This document shows, piece by piece, positions 15,973-26,914 of a DNA stretch of 64,000 nt (positions within the stretch are counted from its first letter, which is position 1; every line of letters starts with the position of its first letter). A model generated the notes under the pieces. It had not been told where the DNA came from and did no database searches. It worked only from the letters and a program-made list of their open reading frames with translations. The translations under genes and the position numbers were made by a program. Location: NCBI GenBank assembly GCA_937873495.1, contig CALMXZ010000010.1:372001-436000 (forward strand). Reading direction: 5' to 3'. The stretch comes from an uncultured Trueperaceae bacterium (lineage in GTDB: Bacteria > Deinococcota > Deinococci > Deinococcales > Trueperaceae).

Positions 15973-16847
15973 GCGCCACCACCTCGACCGTCGGCAGCGT
16001 TCCCCGCGCCGTACGCTACCGCCGCCTGCGCGCCTTCGCCAGGCACCGCCTCGGCCTCGTCGGCCTGGTGATCATCGTGGTGTTCACGCTGATCGCCTTC
16101 TTCGCCCCGCAGATCGCCCCGTACGATCCGACGACGCAGCGCATCGCCACCGCCAGGCTCGTGCCACCGAGCGGCGAGTTCTGGTTCGGCACGGACGAGC
16201 TCGGCCGCGACCTCTTCTCGCGCATCGTGTACGGCGCGCGCATCAGCATGCGCATCGGGGTGATAGCCGAGGGGATCGCGCTCCTGGTCGGTATCGCGCT
16301 CGGCGCGGCCGCCGGTTTCTTCGGCGGTTGGGTCGACAACCTCGTCATGCGCATCGCCGATGTGTTCTTCGCCATCCCGGGGCTGCTCTTCCTCATCGTC
16401 GTCGTCGCCATCTTCGGCTCGAGCGCCACCACCATCTTCCTCGCGCTCGGCCTCATCAGTTGGCCGGGGGAGGCGCGCGTGATGCGCTCGGAGGTGTTGA
16501 GGGTCAGGGAGCGAGAGTACGTCGTGGCCGCCAAGGCGCTCGGCCTGCGCGACTTCGGCATCATCTTGCGCCACGTCATGCCGAACGCCCTCGCCTCGAT
16601 GATCGTCATCGGCTCGCTCGGCGTAGCGGGCGCCATCCTCTCCGAGGCGACGCTCTCCTTCCTCGGCCTCGGCATCCAGGAGCCGCTGGCGAGCTGGGGC
16701 ACCATGATCAACCGCGGTCAGCAATACATCTTCAACGCCTGGTGGTACTCGGTGTTCCCCGGCGCCGTGATCATGATCGTCGTGCTCGGCTTCAACTTCC
16801 TCGGCGACGCGGTCCGCGACGCCCTGGCCGTCGAGGAGGGGCGCTGA
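15969..16847 (+). CDS. Peptide ABC transporter permease, DppC-like
   Basis: A 292-residue permease with the DppC plan: a short cytoplasmic N-terminus with RRLRAFARHRLGLVGLVIIVVF, an external loop with FWFGTDELGRDLFSRIVYGARISMRIG, and the EAA loop AAKALGLRDFGIILRHVMPNALASMIVI. The segment EATLSFLGLGIQEPLASWGTMI is nearly invariant in this subfamily. It is translationally coupled to the DppB-like gene (ATGA) and followed after one base by a serine-hydrolase gene, so all belong to one operon. No DppD/F-type ATPases are present here. Confidence 0.93.
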   Translation: MSATTSTVGSVPRAVRYRRLRAFARHRLGLVGLVIIVVFTLIAFFAPQIAPYDPTTQRIATARLVPPSGEFWFGTDELGRDLFSRIVYGARISMRIGVIAEGIALLVGIALGAAAGFFGGWVDNLVMRIADVFFAIPGLLFLIVVVAIFGSSATTIFLALGLISWPGEARVMRSEVLRVREREYVVAAKALGLRDFGIILRHVMPNALASMIVIGSLGVAGAILSEATLSFLGLGIQEPLASWGTMINRGQQYIFNAWWYSVFPGAVIMIVVLGFNFLGDAVRDALAVEEGR

Positions 16848-16848
16848 C

Positions 16849-18279
16849 ATGGGGCAGGTGATCGAACCGGCGGCCGGCTGGCTGGAGCGCTTCGACGCCT
16901 TCGCCGACGAGTTCATGGCACGGCACAAGGTGCCGGGGGCGGCCGTGATCGTCGTGCACGGCGACGAGACCGCCTACGGGCGGGCCTTCGGGCACCGCGA
17001 CCGCGAGGCCGCGGCGGCGGCCGGCATGGACACGCTCTTCGGCCTGGCGTCCGTCACGAAGGCGTTCACCGCGCTGACGCTCTTGGCCCTCGAGGCGCGG
17101 GGCGTGCTGAGCCTCGAGGACCCCGTCACGCGCTACCTGCCCGGGTTCGCATACCCGGGGCTCACGCCGGAGGCGCCCGTGCGCATCTGGCACCTCGCCA
17201 GCCACACGAGCGGGCTCCCGCCCGTGCGCGGCCTCGACTACGCCATCTACCCGAGCCAGGTCGGCGACCCGGCCGACGCCTTCAACACGCGCGACTACAC
17301 GGGCGCCCCCCGGTTGGACGACTACCCGGCCCTCGTCGCCTACCTGGCGTCCGAGACTCGGCCGGCCCTGGCCGCCCCGGGGAGCGTGGTGAGCTACTCG
17401 AACGACGGCTACGGGCTCCTCGGCGCCGTCATCGAGGCCGCCACCGGCGACGCGTACCCGGCGGTCGTGAGGCGGGAGGTGCTCGCCCCCCTTGGCTTGA
17501 GCGCGCTGTTCGACACGGCCGAGGCCCGGGCCACGGGCAAGCTCACCGAGCTGTACACGAGCACGCCGAGCGGGGACGTCATCCACTCGCCCCAGTGGGA
17601 GGAGGCGCCCGCCTACCTCGCCACGGGCTTCCTCAAGGCGAGCGCCACCGACCTCGGCGTCTACCTGCGCTACCTGCTCAGGCCGGAGCCCGGCCGGCTG
17701 GCCGTCGCGCAGGAGGCGCTCGGGGAGCTGTGGCGTTCGCGCGCCTGGGCCGAGCATCTCACGGGCTACGGCCTCGGTTGGATGCTGCGCGAGGGCTTCA
17801 ACGGCCTGACCCTGCGGCGTCACGGCGGGTCGCTCAAGGGCATCTCGTCGCACGTCGGAACCGTGGCCGGGCTGGACCTGGGGGTGGCGGTGCTCGCCAA
17901 CCTCGACGAGGTGCCGGTGAAGCGCCTCTGGTACGCGGCCGTCAACGCCTACCTCGGGCTGCCGCTCGGCGCGGCGCCGTTCGCGCACGGCACGCCGCCG
18001 GTTGAGGACGAGGCGGCGCTCCTGGCGGGCGTCTTCGAGTCGGGCGAGCCCTGGGGGCGGCTCGAGCTGGTGCGCGATGGCGCGAGCCTGCGGGCGCTCT
18101 CGGGCGAGAACGCTACGAGCATCGGGTGCCTCGAGCTGCTGCCGGACGGCGAGTTCGTCGTCGTGGACGAGACGGGGCCATGGGACAGCGGCCGCTTCGT
18201 GTGGGACGGGCCGCGCTCCCGCAAGCCCGTGGCGGTGCAGTTCGGCATGCGCTGGTACGACCGCGCGCCGGAGGCCTGA
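16849..18279 (+). CDS. Serine hydrolase of the class C beta-lactamase/D-aminopeptidase fold
   Basis: A 476-residue protein with a beta-lactamase (PF00144) domain over about residues 15-370 and an extra C-terminal beta-rich part. The catalytic motifs are SVTK (Ser68, Lys71), YSN (Tyr183-Asn185) and HGG at about residues 325-327. No signal peptide is visible, so it is probably cytoplasmic. The ATG lies two bases after the DppC-like stop, in the peptide importer operon; together with the absent signal peptide this suggests a peptidase or esterase acting on the imported substrate, for example D-amino-acid peptides. A true beta-lactamase role is unlikely because such enzymes are secreted. The exact substrate is unknown. 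Confidence 0.87.
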   Translation: MGQVIEPAAGWLERFDAFADEFMARHKVPGAAVIVVHGDETAYGRAFGHRDREAAAAAGMDTLFGLASVTKAFTALTLLALEARGVLSLEDPVTRYLPGFAYPGLTPEAPVRIWHLASHTSGLPPVRGLDYAIYPSQVGDPADAFNTRDYTGAPRLDDYPALVAYLASETRPALAAPGSVVSYSNDGYGLLGAVIEAATGDAYPAVVRREVLAPLGLSALFDTAEARATGKLTELYTSTPSGDVIHSPQWEEAPAYLATGFLKASATDLGVYLRYLLRPEPGRLAVAQEALGELWRSRAWAEHLTGYGLGWMLREGFNGLTLRRHGGSLKGISSHVGTVAGLDLGVAVLANLDEVPVKRLWYAAVNAYLGLPLGAAPFAHGTPPVEDEAALLAGVFESGEPWGRLELVRDGASLRALSGENATSIGCLELLPDGEFVVVDETGPWDSGRFVWDGPRSRKPVAVQFGMRWYDRAPEA

Positions 18280-18320
18280 GTAGCGGCGAGGCGGCGCGCG
18301 TGGGTCGCCTCGGGAAAGTT

Positions 18321-18340
18321 GATACGAGCACGCTCATATC
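18321..18340. promoter_or_regulatory. Perfect inverted repeat upstream of dnaK, putative heat-shock operator
   Basis: GATAnGAGCnnGCTCnTATC, a 20-base dyad with no mismatch among the defined positions, ending two bases before the -35 of the dnaK promoter. It does not match CIRCE (HrcA), HAIR (HspR) or the CtsR site. The position suits a repressor or activator of the chaperone operon; the protein is not identified here. Confidence 0.55.
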
Positions 18341-18342
18341 TC

Positions 18343-18372
18343 TTGACACGACATAGCCAGCCTGGGTATACT
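18343..18372 (+). promoter_or_regulatory. dnaK operon promoter
   Basis: Consensus -35 TTGACA (18343-18348), an 18-base spacer and -10 TATACT (18367-18372). This is a housekeeping-type promoter and implies a leader of about 100 bases before dnaK, in which GGTGAGGAG supplies the ribosome site. Confidence 0.8.
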
Positions 18373-18481
18373 CCCCGCCAGTGACCGGTTCGCGGACCGT
18401 CCGCCGTTCGAGCGTGCATGCTCGGGGCGAGGGTGAGCCGGTCGGCACGATCCCCATAGACCAGGTGAGGAGCTCTACAAC

Positions 18482-20374
<1,893 letters not shown>

Positions 20375-20401
20375 GAGGCGCGAGGCGCGTAGCGCCCGTC
20401 G

Positions 20402-20439
20402 AGCGAGGCCTGGTCATCAGCACGCGGCCAGGCCTCGCT
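20402..20439 (+). terminator. Hairpin between dnaK and grpE
   Basis: A perfect 12-base stem, AGCGAGGCCTGG (20402-20413) with CCAGGCCTCGCT (20428-20439), and a 14-base loop. It lies 27 bases after dnaK and 74 before grpE. A partial terminator or mRNA processing site would explain lower GrpE and DnaJ amounts. Confidence 0.55.
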
Positions 20440-20513
20440 GTTAAGCGCCGTGACCCGATGGCGGCGCGCTCCCCCGAAAGACGAGGTTCGACGACGATGA
20501 ACGGTGACCTAAC

Positions 20514-21137
20514 ATGAGAACCGACCAGGACGAACGCATGAGCACGTCCGGTTGGCCGGCCGAGCCCGGCGAGGAGCAGACGCCCTCGGACCGGGAAGGC
20601 CAGGAGCCAAGCCAGGCGGACGCCAAGGACACGGAGGCAGACATCCTACGCACCGAGCTGAGACGCGTCCGCGAGAAGACCGCGGCACTTGAGCAGGAGC
20701 TCGGCGAGACCAAGGACCGCGTCCTCAGGTGCCGGGCCGAGATGGAGACGATGCGCCGCCGCCTGCAAGGCGAGCTCCAACAGGCCCGCGACCAGGGCAA
20801 GGACGAGACCATCATGCCGGTGCTGGCCGTGTACGACGACTTGGAGCGCGCCCTCGCCGCGGCCGCCTCCAGCGAGGACCAGGGCGGCATCGTCGCGGGC
20901 GTGAAGCTCGTCAAGGAGAACCTCGAGCGGCAGCTCGCGCACTTGGGCATCAGGCGCACGGGGACCGTCGGCGAGGAGTTCGATCCGCAGGTGCACGAAG
21001 CGCTCAGCACCGTCCCGGCAGGCCAGGGGCGTGCGCCGGGTACCATCTTCCAGGTGTTCGAACCGGGCTTCCTCCAGGGCGAGCGGCTGATACGCGTGGC
21101 CCGCGTGGTCGTGGTGGCGGACGACGGCGCGAACTGA
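20514..21137 (+). CDS. grpE: Nucleotide exchange factor GrpE
   Basis: A 207-residue protein with the GrpE plan: an acidic, disordered N-terminus (residues 1-40), a long coiled coil (DILRTELRRVREKTAALEQELGETKDRVLRCRAEMETMRRRLQ...) and a C-terminal beta domain with LGIRRTGTVGEEFDPQVHEALS and VARVVVVAD. It releases ADP from DnaK. The first ATG has GGTGA five bases upstream; a second in-frame ATG at 20538 (MSTSGW) has AGGA upstream and is a real alternative. The order dnaK-grpE-dnaJ is that of Deinococcota. Confidence 0.96.
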   Translation: MRTDQDERMSTSGWPAEPGEEQTPSDREGQEPSQADAKDTEADILRTELRRVREKTAALEQELGETKDRVLRCRAEMETMRRRLQGELQQARDQGKDETIMPVLAVYDDLERALAAAASSEDQGGIVAGVKLVKENLERQLAHLGIRRTGTVGEEFDPQVHEALSTVPAGQGRAPGTIFQVFEPGFLQGERLIRVARVVVVADDGAN

Positions 21138-21213
21138 AGCGAGCGGCGGCGTGACGAGGGCTGGAGGAGCGGCGCGGGCGGCCGCTCGAGCCCTCGGCGC
21201 CTAGGAGAGCGAC

Positions 21214-22128
21214 GTGGCAGCCTTCAAGGACTACTACAAGACGTTGGGTGTCGCGAAGGACGCCGGGCTGGAGGAGATCCGTCGCGCCTTCCGCAAGCTC
21301 GCGGCCAAGCACCACCCTGATCGCAACCAGGGCGACAAGGGCGCCGAGGAGCGCTTCAAGGAGATCAACGAGGCGTACACGGTCCTCTCCGACGAGGAGA
21401 AGCGCAAGTTCTACGACCAGTACGGCACGGGCTCCCCGCCACCCTTCGAACAGGCGGCCCAGCAGTACGGCGGCGCGCAGTTCCGTGACGCGTCGCCGGA
21501 GGAGTTCGCAGGCTTCTCCGACTTCTTCCAGTCGCTCTTCGGCGGTTCGGGCGGCTTCGGCGGCGGCCGCGCCGTGTACTCGAGCGACTTCGGCGGCCGC
21601 TCCGTCAGGAGCGACCCGTTCGACTTCGGGGCGCCGCGTCCGCAGAACGTCGAGGCGCGCCTCGACATGGGCGTCCTCGACGCCTACCGCGGCGGCCCGA
21701 CGTCCATCCGCGTCGGCGACAACAGCCTCGAGGTCACCATCCCAAAGGGCACGCGCGATGGCGCCAAGCTCAGGCTCCGCGGGCAGGCCCCCGGCGGGGG
21801 CGACCTCATCCTGCACGTGCGCCACTTGCCGAGCCCGACCTTCACGGTCGAGGGCGACTCCGTGCGGGTCAAGCTCCGCGTCCCCGACTACCTGGCGGCC
21901 CTGGGCGGCACCGTCAGGGTGCCGACCCTGGACGGCGAGGTCGACATGACCTTGCCCGCCGGCTCCTCCAGCGGCCGCGTCCTGCGGCTGCGCGGTCAGG
22001 GCTGGCCGACGGCGGACGGCCGCGGCGACGAGTTCGCCGAGGTGCGCGTCGGCGTGCCTGAGCAGCTGAGCGCGGAGCAGAGGCGGCTCTACGAGGAGCT
22101 GAGAGGGCTAGGGCAGGACACGGCCTGA
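21214..22128 (+). CDS. dnaJ: DnaJ/CbpA-type co-chaperone without zinc finger
   Basis: A 304-residue Hsp40. The J domain is at residues 5-70 with the HPD motif at His34-Asp36, followed by a Gly/Phe-rich stretch (FGGSGGFGGGRA) and two C-terminal beta-sandwich peptide-binding domains (IRVGDNSLEVTIPKGTRDGAKLRLRGQ, AALGGTVRVPTLDGEVDMTLPAG). The CxxCxGxG zinc-finger repeats of classical DnaJ are absent, so it is a type II Hsp40 like Thermus DnaJ. It stimulates the DnaK ATPase. The GTG start has GGAGAG five bases upstream. No gene for DafA, the assembly factor that follows dnaJ in Thermus, was seen. Confidence 0.95.
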   Translation: MAAFKDYYKTLGVAKDAGLEEIRRAFRKLAAKHHPDRNQGDKGAEERFKEINEAYTVLSDEEKRKFYDQYGTGSPPPFEQAAQQYGGAQFRDASPEEFAGFSDFFQSLFGGSGGFGGGRAVYSSDFGGRSVRSDPFDFGAPRPQNVEARLDMGVLDAYRGGPTSIRVGDNSLEVTIPKGTRDGAKLRLRGQAPGGGDLILHVRHLPSPTFTVEGDSVRVKLRVPDYLAALGGTVRVPTLDGEVDMTLPAGSSSGRVLRLRGQGWPTADGRGDEFAEVRVGVPEQLSAEQRRLYEELRGLGQDTA

Positions 22129-22176
22129 AGCCGACCGACACGGCGGTGCGGGTCGACCATACCGGCGCGGCGCAGG

Positions 22177-22185
22177 TGTTAGCCT
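22177..22185 (+). promoter_or_regulatory. Extended -10 promoter, likely leaderless, of the prolyl isomerase gene
   Basis: TGT-TAGCCT, with the hexamer (22180-22185) ending seven bases before the ATG. No -35 and no ribosome site are visible, which fits a leaderless transcript. Confidence 0.5.
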
Positions 22186-22192
22186 GCCTGCC

Positions 22193-23182
22193 ATGACTCG
22201 ATCCCCGGCCTTCCGCCGCGTACTCAAGACCATCACGCTCCTCGCGACGTGCCTCCTCCTGACCGGAGCCTTCGCCCAGAACGGAGCCGACGCCGCTACC
22301 ACGTCGACCGACCCCGTCGTCTTGCGCCTCGGCTCCTACGAGGAGCGGGCCAGCGACCTCGCCTGGCGCTTCGGCGTGACCCTCCGCGGCGTCGCCGCCC
22401 AGCAGGGCCAGCCGTACAGCGCCGAGTTCGCGGCGAGCCTGTGGAGCCTGATCCCCTACTACCTCGACCAGCGGACGCAGGAAGTCGCGCTCGTGGCCGA
22501 GGCGCGCCGCCGCGGCCTCACGCCCGACGCGGGCAAACTCGAGTCGACGCTCGAGAACGTCAAGGCCGGCTTGGCCGAGGGCGAGGAGTTCGACGCCGTC
22601 GTCCGGCAGGCCGGCTTCCCCGGCGAGGCGGCCCTCGTCTCGATGATCGAGGAGTCCGACCTCATCGCGCAGCTCCTCACCGCCGTCCACGACGAGGCCG
22701 CGGCCGGCGTGACCGACCAGCAGGTGCGGGTGCGCTACCTGGCCGAGCGCGCCCGCTTCACGCAGCCCGAGCAGTACTGCGCCAAGCACATCCTCGTGCC
22801 GGAGGAGGCCACCGCGCGCGACCTGCTGGCCAGGCTCGCGGCGGGCTCGGACTTCGGGGAGCTGGCGGCCGAGTTCGGCACGGACGGCACCAAGAGCCGC
22901 GGCGGCGACCTCGGCTGCTTCGGGCTCGGCGCCATGGTGCCCGAGTTCGAGGCCGCGGTCGTGGCCGCGCCGGTCGGCGAGAGCGTAGGCCCCGTGGCGA
23001 CCCAGTTCGGCTATCATCTCGTCCTCGTCTACGACCACACGCCCGCGCGCGTCAGGCCGCTGAGCGAGGTCGAGGGGTCGGCTCGCGAGCTCGTCGTTGC
23101 CACCGCCACGGACGCCCTGCTGAACGGCATCATCGACGGCGCCGGCGTGCTCACCTACCCGGAGAACCTGCCGGCCTTCTGA
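22193..23182 (+). CDS. Secreted parvulin-type peptidyl-prolyl cis-trans isomerase
   Basis: A 329-residue exported protein. The signal peptide is at residues 10-28 (LKTITLLATCLLLTGAFA); there is no clear lipobox, although a Cys lies inside the hydrophobic core. An N-terminal SurA/PrsA-like helical region (about 45-190) precedes a PPIC domain of about 90 residues: QYCAKHILVPEEATARDLLARLAAGSDFGELAAEFGTD, GGDLGCFGLGAMVPEFEAAV and PVATQFGYHLVLVYD. It should fold outer-membrane or periplasmic proteins. It follows the dnaK-grpE-dnaJ group but has its own promoter-like element and no ribosome site. Confidence 0.92.
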   Translation: MTRSPAFRRVLKTITLLATCLLLTGAFAQNGADAATTSTDPVVLRLGSYEERASDLAWRFGVTLRGVAAQQGQPYSAEFAASLWSLIPYYLDQRTQEVALVAEARRRGLTPDAGKLESTLENVKAGLAEGEEFDAVVRQAGFPGEAALVSMIEESDLIAQLLTAVHDEAAAGVTDQQVRVRYLAERARFTQPEQYCAKHILVPEEATARDLLARLAAGSDFGELAAEFGTDGTKSRGGDLGCFGLGAMVPEFEAAVVAAPVGESVGPVATQFGYHLVLVYDHTPARVRPLSEVEGSARELVVATATDALLNGIIDGAGVLTYPENLPAF

Positions 23183-23378
23183 CCTCGCCGACCGTGATAG
23201 CCCCCGCTCGACGGCTCGGGCTGTAAGAGGGCCGTCAGCGCACCGCGCCTAATGTGGTGGTGCGCGCTGGAGGCGAGGCGCATTGGCCTTCCCCTTCCCG
23301 TTGCGTCGCGGACCCTGGCGCGCGCCAAACAGCGGCGGCGGCGTGTCCCCTGGTCAAGGGGCGCGCCGCCGCCCGCGT

Positions 23379-23384
23379 TAGGCT
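23379..23384 (+). promoter_or_regulatory. TANNNT -10 box, likely leaderless, before the YyaL-like gene
   Basis: TAGGCT ends six bases before the ATG at 23391, with no ribosome site. The rest of the 208-base gap after the prolyl isomerase gene shows nothing else that I can identify. Confidence 0.45.
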
Positions 23385-23390
23385 CGCCGA

Positions 23391-25460
23391 ATGAGCAGCC
23401 ACAACCGCCTGGTAGGCGAGCCGAGCCCGTACCTCCGGCAGCATGCGCACGACCCCGTCGCCTGGTACCCATGGGGCGAGGCCGCGTTCGCCGTGGCGCG
23501 CGCGACCGACAAGCCCGTCCTCCTGTCCATCGGCTACTCCTCCTGCCACTGGTGCCACGTCATGGCGCGGGAGTCGTTCCGCGACCCTGCCGTGGCGGAA
23601 CTCATGAACCGCGAGTTCGTGAACGTCAAGGTGGATCGGGAGGAGCGACCCGACGTCGACGCCGTCTACATGGCGGCCGTCCAGGCCATGACGGGCGGCG
23701 GCGGCTGGCCCCTCACCGTGATCACCACGCCAGGCGGCGAACCGTTCTACGGCGGCACCTACTTCCCGCCGCACGATCGCCCCGGCATGCCGTCCTTCAG
23801 GCAGGTGCTCGAGTCGCTCGCCTCCGCGTGGCGTGACCGACGCGCCGACGTGCTCGCCGCCGCCGCGGACCTGACGGGCGCGCTGCAGCGCCTCGAGGAC
23901 CCCGGGTTCGCGCCGGCGCAGGTCGGCGGCGCGGCGGTGGCGCGGGCGGCCACGGCGCGGTTGGTAGCCGGCGAGGACCGTGAGAACGGCGGCTTCGGCG
24001 GCGCCCCGAAGTTCCCCATGCACGAGGCGCTCCGCCTGCTGCTTGAGGCCGACGACGACGAGGGCAGGAGCGCTGCGCTGCGCGCCCTGGACGCCATGGC
24101 GGCCGGCGGCATCTTCGACCAGCTGGGCGGCGGGTTCTTCCGCTACTCGGTCGACGAAGGTTGGCGCGTCCCACATTTCGAGAAGATGCTCTACGACAAC
24201 GCGGCGTTCGTACGGGCCTACGCTCTGGCCTACCGGCTCACCGGCGTGGAGCGGTACCGCGAGGTGGCGCTCGCCACTGTCGCCTGGCTGGAACGGGACC
24301 TGCTGGCCGCGGACGGCGCCTTCTACAGCGCGCTCGACGCGGAGTCGGAAGGTGCGGAGGGGAGGTACTACGTCTGGACCGGCGCCGAGCTCGAGGCCGT
24401 GTTGGGCGGCGAGCTCGGGCGGCTCGCGGCGCTGCGCTACGGACTGGCCGGTAGCGTGGTCGACGGCCTGACCGGCGGCGTGCCGCGCGTCGCCGCGAGC
24501 GTAGCGGCCGTGGCGGGCGCGGCGACCATGGGTCGGGCCGAGACCGAGCGGCTGCTGGCGCTGGCGCGCGACCGGCTGCTGGAACGCCGGTCGCTGCGCC
24601 CCAAGCCCGCCACGGACGACAAGGTCCTCGCCTCGTGGAACGGCCTGATCATCGGCGCCCTCGCCGAGGCGGCCGTGGCGCTGGGCGAGCCGCGCCTCGC
24701 CGCGCTGGCGGTCGGGGCGGCGGACGCGGTGCGAGGGCGCCTGTGGGTCGACGGGCGCCTCTGGCACTCGTCGTGCGGCGGCGAGCGGCGCGTGGAGGGG
24801 TTGCTCGAGGACTACGCCTACCTGGGGCTCGGCCTGCTCGCCTTGCACCACGCCACGCTCGACTGGCGCCACCTCGCTTGGGCGCTCCTGCTCGCCGACG
24901 CCGTCGCTGCCCGCTTCGCGGACGGGGTCGGCGGCGGCTTCTTCAGCGCGGCCGAAGGCGATGCAGGGCTGATCGCGCGCCCGAAGGGGTTCCTCGACGG
25001 CGCCACCCCGAGCGAGAACGCCGCGGCCGCGGAGCTCACGTGGTGGGCGGCGCGCTACCGGGACGACCCGGCTGCCGCGGCACGCGCGGCGGCGGCCGTC
25101 GACGGGCCGGCCGCCGCCGCGGCCGAGGCGCCGCAAGCCCTGGCCTCCAGCGCCCGGCTCGCGCGCCTCCAGGCCGCTCCGCAGCGCGAGGTCGTGATCG
25201 TGGGCGCCACGCCGGCGGCCCTCGCGGACCTGCGCGGGGCGCTGGCGACCACCGTCGACCCGGGGCTGCTGGTCCTGGCCGTGGATGCGACGGCGCCGGC
25301 AGACCTCCTGGGCCTCCCCCTCCTGGCAGGGCGCCTCGGCGCGCTGGCGGGCGGGGCGCCGCAGGCCTACGTGTGCCGCGCGGGCGCCTGCCGGCTACCA
25401 GTCGGCACGGCGGAGGGGCTCGCCGGAGCGTTGGCGACCGAGGAGGAGCACCGTCCCTGA
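23391..25460 (+). CDS. Thioredoxin-domain protein YyaL / SSP411 (DUF255) family
   Basis: A 689-residue cytoplasmic protein with an N-terminal thioredoxin-like domain (about residues 1-165) and a C-terminal (alpha/alpha)6-barrel resembling N-acylglucosamine epimerases. The start [29 protein letters not shown] is a signature of the family, followed by Cys52-x-x-Cys55 in [24 protein letters not shown] and [10 protein letters not shown]. In the barrel, [33 protein letters not shown] is typical. Its role is not established in bacteria; a redox or sugar-related function is proposed. Its last 66 bases overlap the convergent methyltransferase gene. Confidence 0.92.
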   Translation: MSSHNRLVGEPSPYLRQHAHDPVAWYPWGEAAFAVARATDKPVLLSIGYSSCHWCHVMARESFRDPAVAELMNREFVNVKVDREERPDVDAVYMAAVQAMTGGGGWPLTVITTPGGEPFYGGTYFPPHDRPGMPSFRQVLESLASAWRDRRADVLAAAADLTGALQRLEDPGFAPAQVGGAAVARAATARLVAGEDRENGGFGGAPKFPMHEALRLLLEADDDEGRSAALRALDAMAAGGIFDQLGGGFFRYSVDEGWRVPHFEKMLYDNAAFVRAYALAYRLTGVERYREVALATVAWLERDLLAADGAFYSALDAESEGAEGRYYVWTGAELEAVLGGELGRLAALRYGLAGSVVDGLTGGVPRVAASVAAVAGAATMGRAETERLLALARDRLLERRSLRPKPATDDKVLASWNGLIIGALAEAAVALGEPRLAALAVGAADAVRGRLWVDGRLWHSSCGGERRVEGLLEDYAYLGLGLLALHHATLDWRHLAWALLLADAVAARFADGVGGGFFSAAEGDAGLIARPKGFLDGATPSENAAAAELTWWAARYRDDPAAAARAAAAVDGPAAAAAEAPQALASSARLARLQAAPQREVVIVGATPAALADLRGALATTVDPGLLVLAVDATAPADLLGLPLLAGRLGALAGGAPQAYVCRAGACRLPVGTAEGLAGALATEEEHRP

Positions 25461-26180
25461 CGGCTCCTGCGCTGCTACGCTCCAACCGGCCGGGGCGAGT
25501 TCTGCCCGCAACCCTTCGGCGGTGATGGGCGTCCAGTGCCCTGCGAAACGTTCGGCGCGCAGCAGCTGATCATCCGCGCCACGCACCTCGTACTCGCTGC
25601 CGGGCCTGCCGTCCGGACCCGGCGGCAGGTACCTGGCGATGTAACGGTGCTCGCCGATCCGGCGTTCCTCGACGAACGTCTCCGAACGCGGTTCGGCCGT
25701 CGCGTTCACTGTGACGACCCCGACCCCGCCCTCCGCGAGACGCGCCGTCAGCGCGGCGAACGTCCGCGCGCGTTCGGCGGGGCTCAGATGGCCGAGCATG
25801 TGCGCGCACACGAACCCCGCCACCTCGTCGGGCAGCTCGTCGAACACGGCGGGAACGTACCCGGCGACGACGGTGACCCTGCTCGTCAACTCGGGGTCGT
25901 CCACGACCCTGGCGAGCAGCACCGCCCGCATCGTCAGCGACGGCTCCACCGCGACGATCCGCGCGCGCGTGGCCTGGGCGAGCTGGCGCACGCCCAGCCC
26001 TGTACCGGCACCGAGGTCGAGCACGACGGCATCGGGCGGGAGGCCGCCGAACGCCGCGGCCAGCGCCGGCCGGAGGCGCCGGCGGGCCTCCTCCACGAAC
26101 AGGTCGTGGAACTCACCCAGCCGGTCGTAGCCGGCCGCCGGCGCGCTGGGGACGGGTTCATCGGAAGCAGGCGTCGGCAT
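25395..26180 (-). CDS. Class I SAM-dependent methyltransferase
   Basis: A 261-residue Rossmann-fold methyltransferase. Motif I is [17 protein letters not shown] (about residues 50-66), motif II ends in the acidic residue of RIVAVEPS, and [35 protein letters not shown] carries the later motifs. The substrate is not evident. The ATG beginning MPTPASDE is favoured because GGAGG lies directly upstream (GGAGGCCCC-ATG); a longer frame upstream has no such support. It converges on and overlaps the YyaL-like gene by 66 bases at the 3' ends, while its 5' end diverges from a small membrane-protein gene. Confidence 0.83.
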   Translation of the reverse strand: MPTPASDEPVPSAPAAGYDRLGEFHDLFVEEARRRLRPALAAAFGGLPPDAVVLDLGAGTGLGVRQLAQATRARIVAVEPSLTMRAVLLARVVDDPELTSRVTVVAGYVPAVFDELPDEVAGFVCAHMLGHLSPAERARTFAALTARLAEGGVGVVTVNATAEPRSETFVEERRIGEHRYIARYLPPGPDGRPGSEYEVRGADDQLLRAERFAGHWTPITAEGLRAELAPAGWSVAAQEPSGTVLLLGRQRSGEPLRRADW

Positions 26181-26353
26181 GGGGCCTCCTCGGGCGCTCG
26201 GGCCTCGGGGAGCGGCGCAATGCCCCGGCGCCCAAGACGAAGCAGCGTAACCGATGATCGCCAGCGAGTTGACACCCCGGCCGGGGTGGCCGATGCTTAG
26301 GGCCGTCGCCCGGCCGTTGCCCGGCCGTGAGGCAAGAGTTCTCGGAGGAACCC

Positions 26354-26782
26354 GTGTACGACTTCGTACTGACACTGCACAACTACCTGCGCTGGGCGCT
26401 GCTCCTCGTCGGCGTGGCGGCCGTGGCGCTCGCCTGGATCGGCGCGGCCTCGCGCGGCCGCTGGACCCCGCCCCAGGTCAACCTTGGCCGGCTGTTCACG
26501 GGCCTCTTCGACCTGCAGGTCCTGGTCGGCGTCCTGTTGTACGCCGTGCTGAGCCCCCTCACGACCGGCGCGTTCAAGAACATGGGCGCGGCAATGAAGA
26601 ACCCGGACCTGCGCTTCTTCGTCGCCGAGCACCTGGTGGGCATGGTCATCGCGGCGGTGCTCGTGCACATCGGGGCGGCGCGTGCCAAGCGCAAGGACTC
26701 CCCGCTGCAGGCCGCCATCTTCTACACGCTCGCCTTCATCGTCGTCATCGTCTCCATCCCGTGGGAGCGCCCCCTCTTCTGA
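26354..26782 (+). CDS. Small four-helix membrane protein, conserved, function unknown
   Basis: A 142-residue protein with four hydrophobic segments. Its pattern matches a small membrane-protein family that I recognise from other bacteria but cannot assign: LHNYLRWALLLVG near the start, a QVLVGVLLYAVLSP segment, MKNPDLRFFVAEHLVGMVIAAVLVHIGAARAKRK, and an end in IPWERPLF. Paired His residues in helices (LHNY, EHLVG, LVHIG) would suit heme or metal binding, but this is a guess. The GTG start has GGAGGAA just upstream; an upstream in-frame GTG has no ribosome site. Confidence 0.75.
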   Translation: MYDFVLTLHNYLRWALLLVGVAAVALAWIGAASRGRWTPPQVNLGRLFTGLFDLQVLVGVLLYAVLSPLTTGAFKNMGAAMKNPDLRFFVAEHLVGMVIAAVLVHIGAARAKRKDSPLQAAIFYTLAFIVVIVSIPWERPLF

Positions 26783-26842
26783 CCGCCCGCTCGGCCCGGC
26801 GCCGGACCCGCGCTTCCGCGCGCGGCGCCAGGCCTTCGCAGA

Positions 26843-26910
26843 CCGCTCGCCACGCGTTCTGACGCGCCCCTTTAGCGCGTCCGGGGCGCGTCAGGACGTG
26901 TCGCGAGCGG
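26843..26910. repeat. Long near-perfect inverted repeat before addB
   Basis: Two 28-base arms (26843-26870 and 26883-26910) match at 25 positions without gaps, around a 12-base centre. The inner 12 bases, CTGACGCGCCCC and complement, and the outer eight, CCGCTCGC and complement, are perfect. It starts 60 bases after the small membrane-protein gene and ends four bases before the addB -10 box, covering its -35 region. It may be a terminator for the upstream gene, an operator for addAB, or both. Confidence 0.7.
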
Positions 26911-26914
26911 CTCG

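Noticed and set aside
18301-18481. CIRCE, HAIR or CtsR site at dnaK
   Set aside because: I looked for TTAGCACTC-N9-GAGTGCTAA, CTTGAGT-N7-ACTCAAG and GGTCAAA repeats; only the different GATAnGAGC dyad is present.
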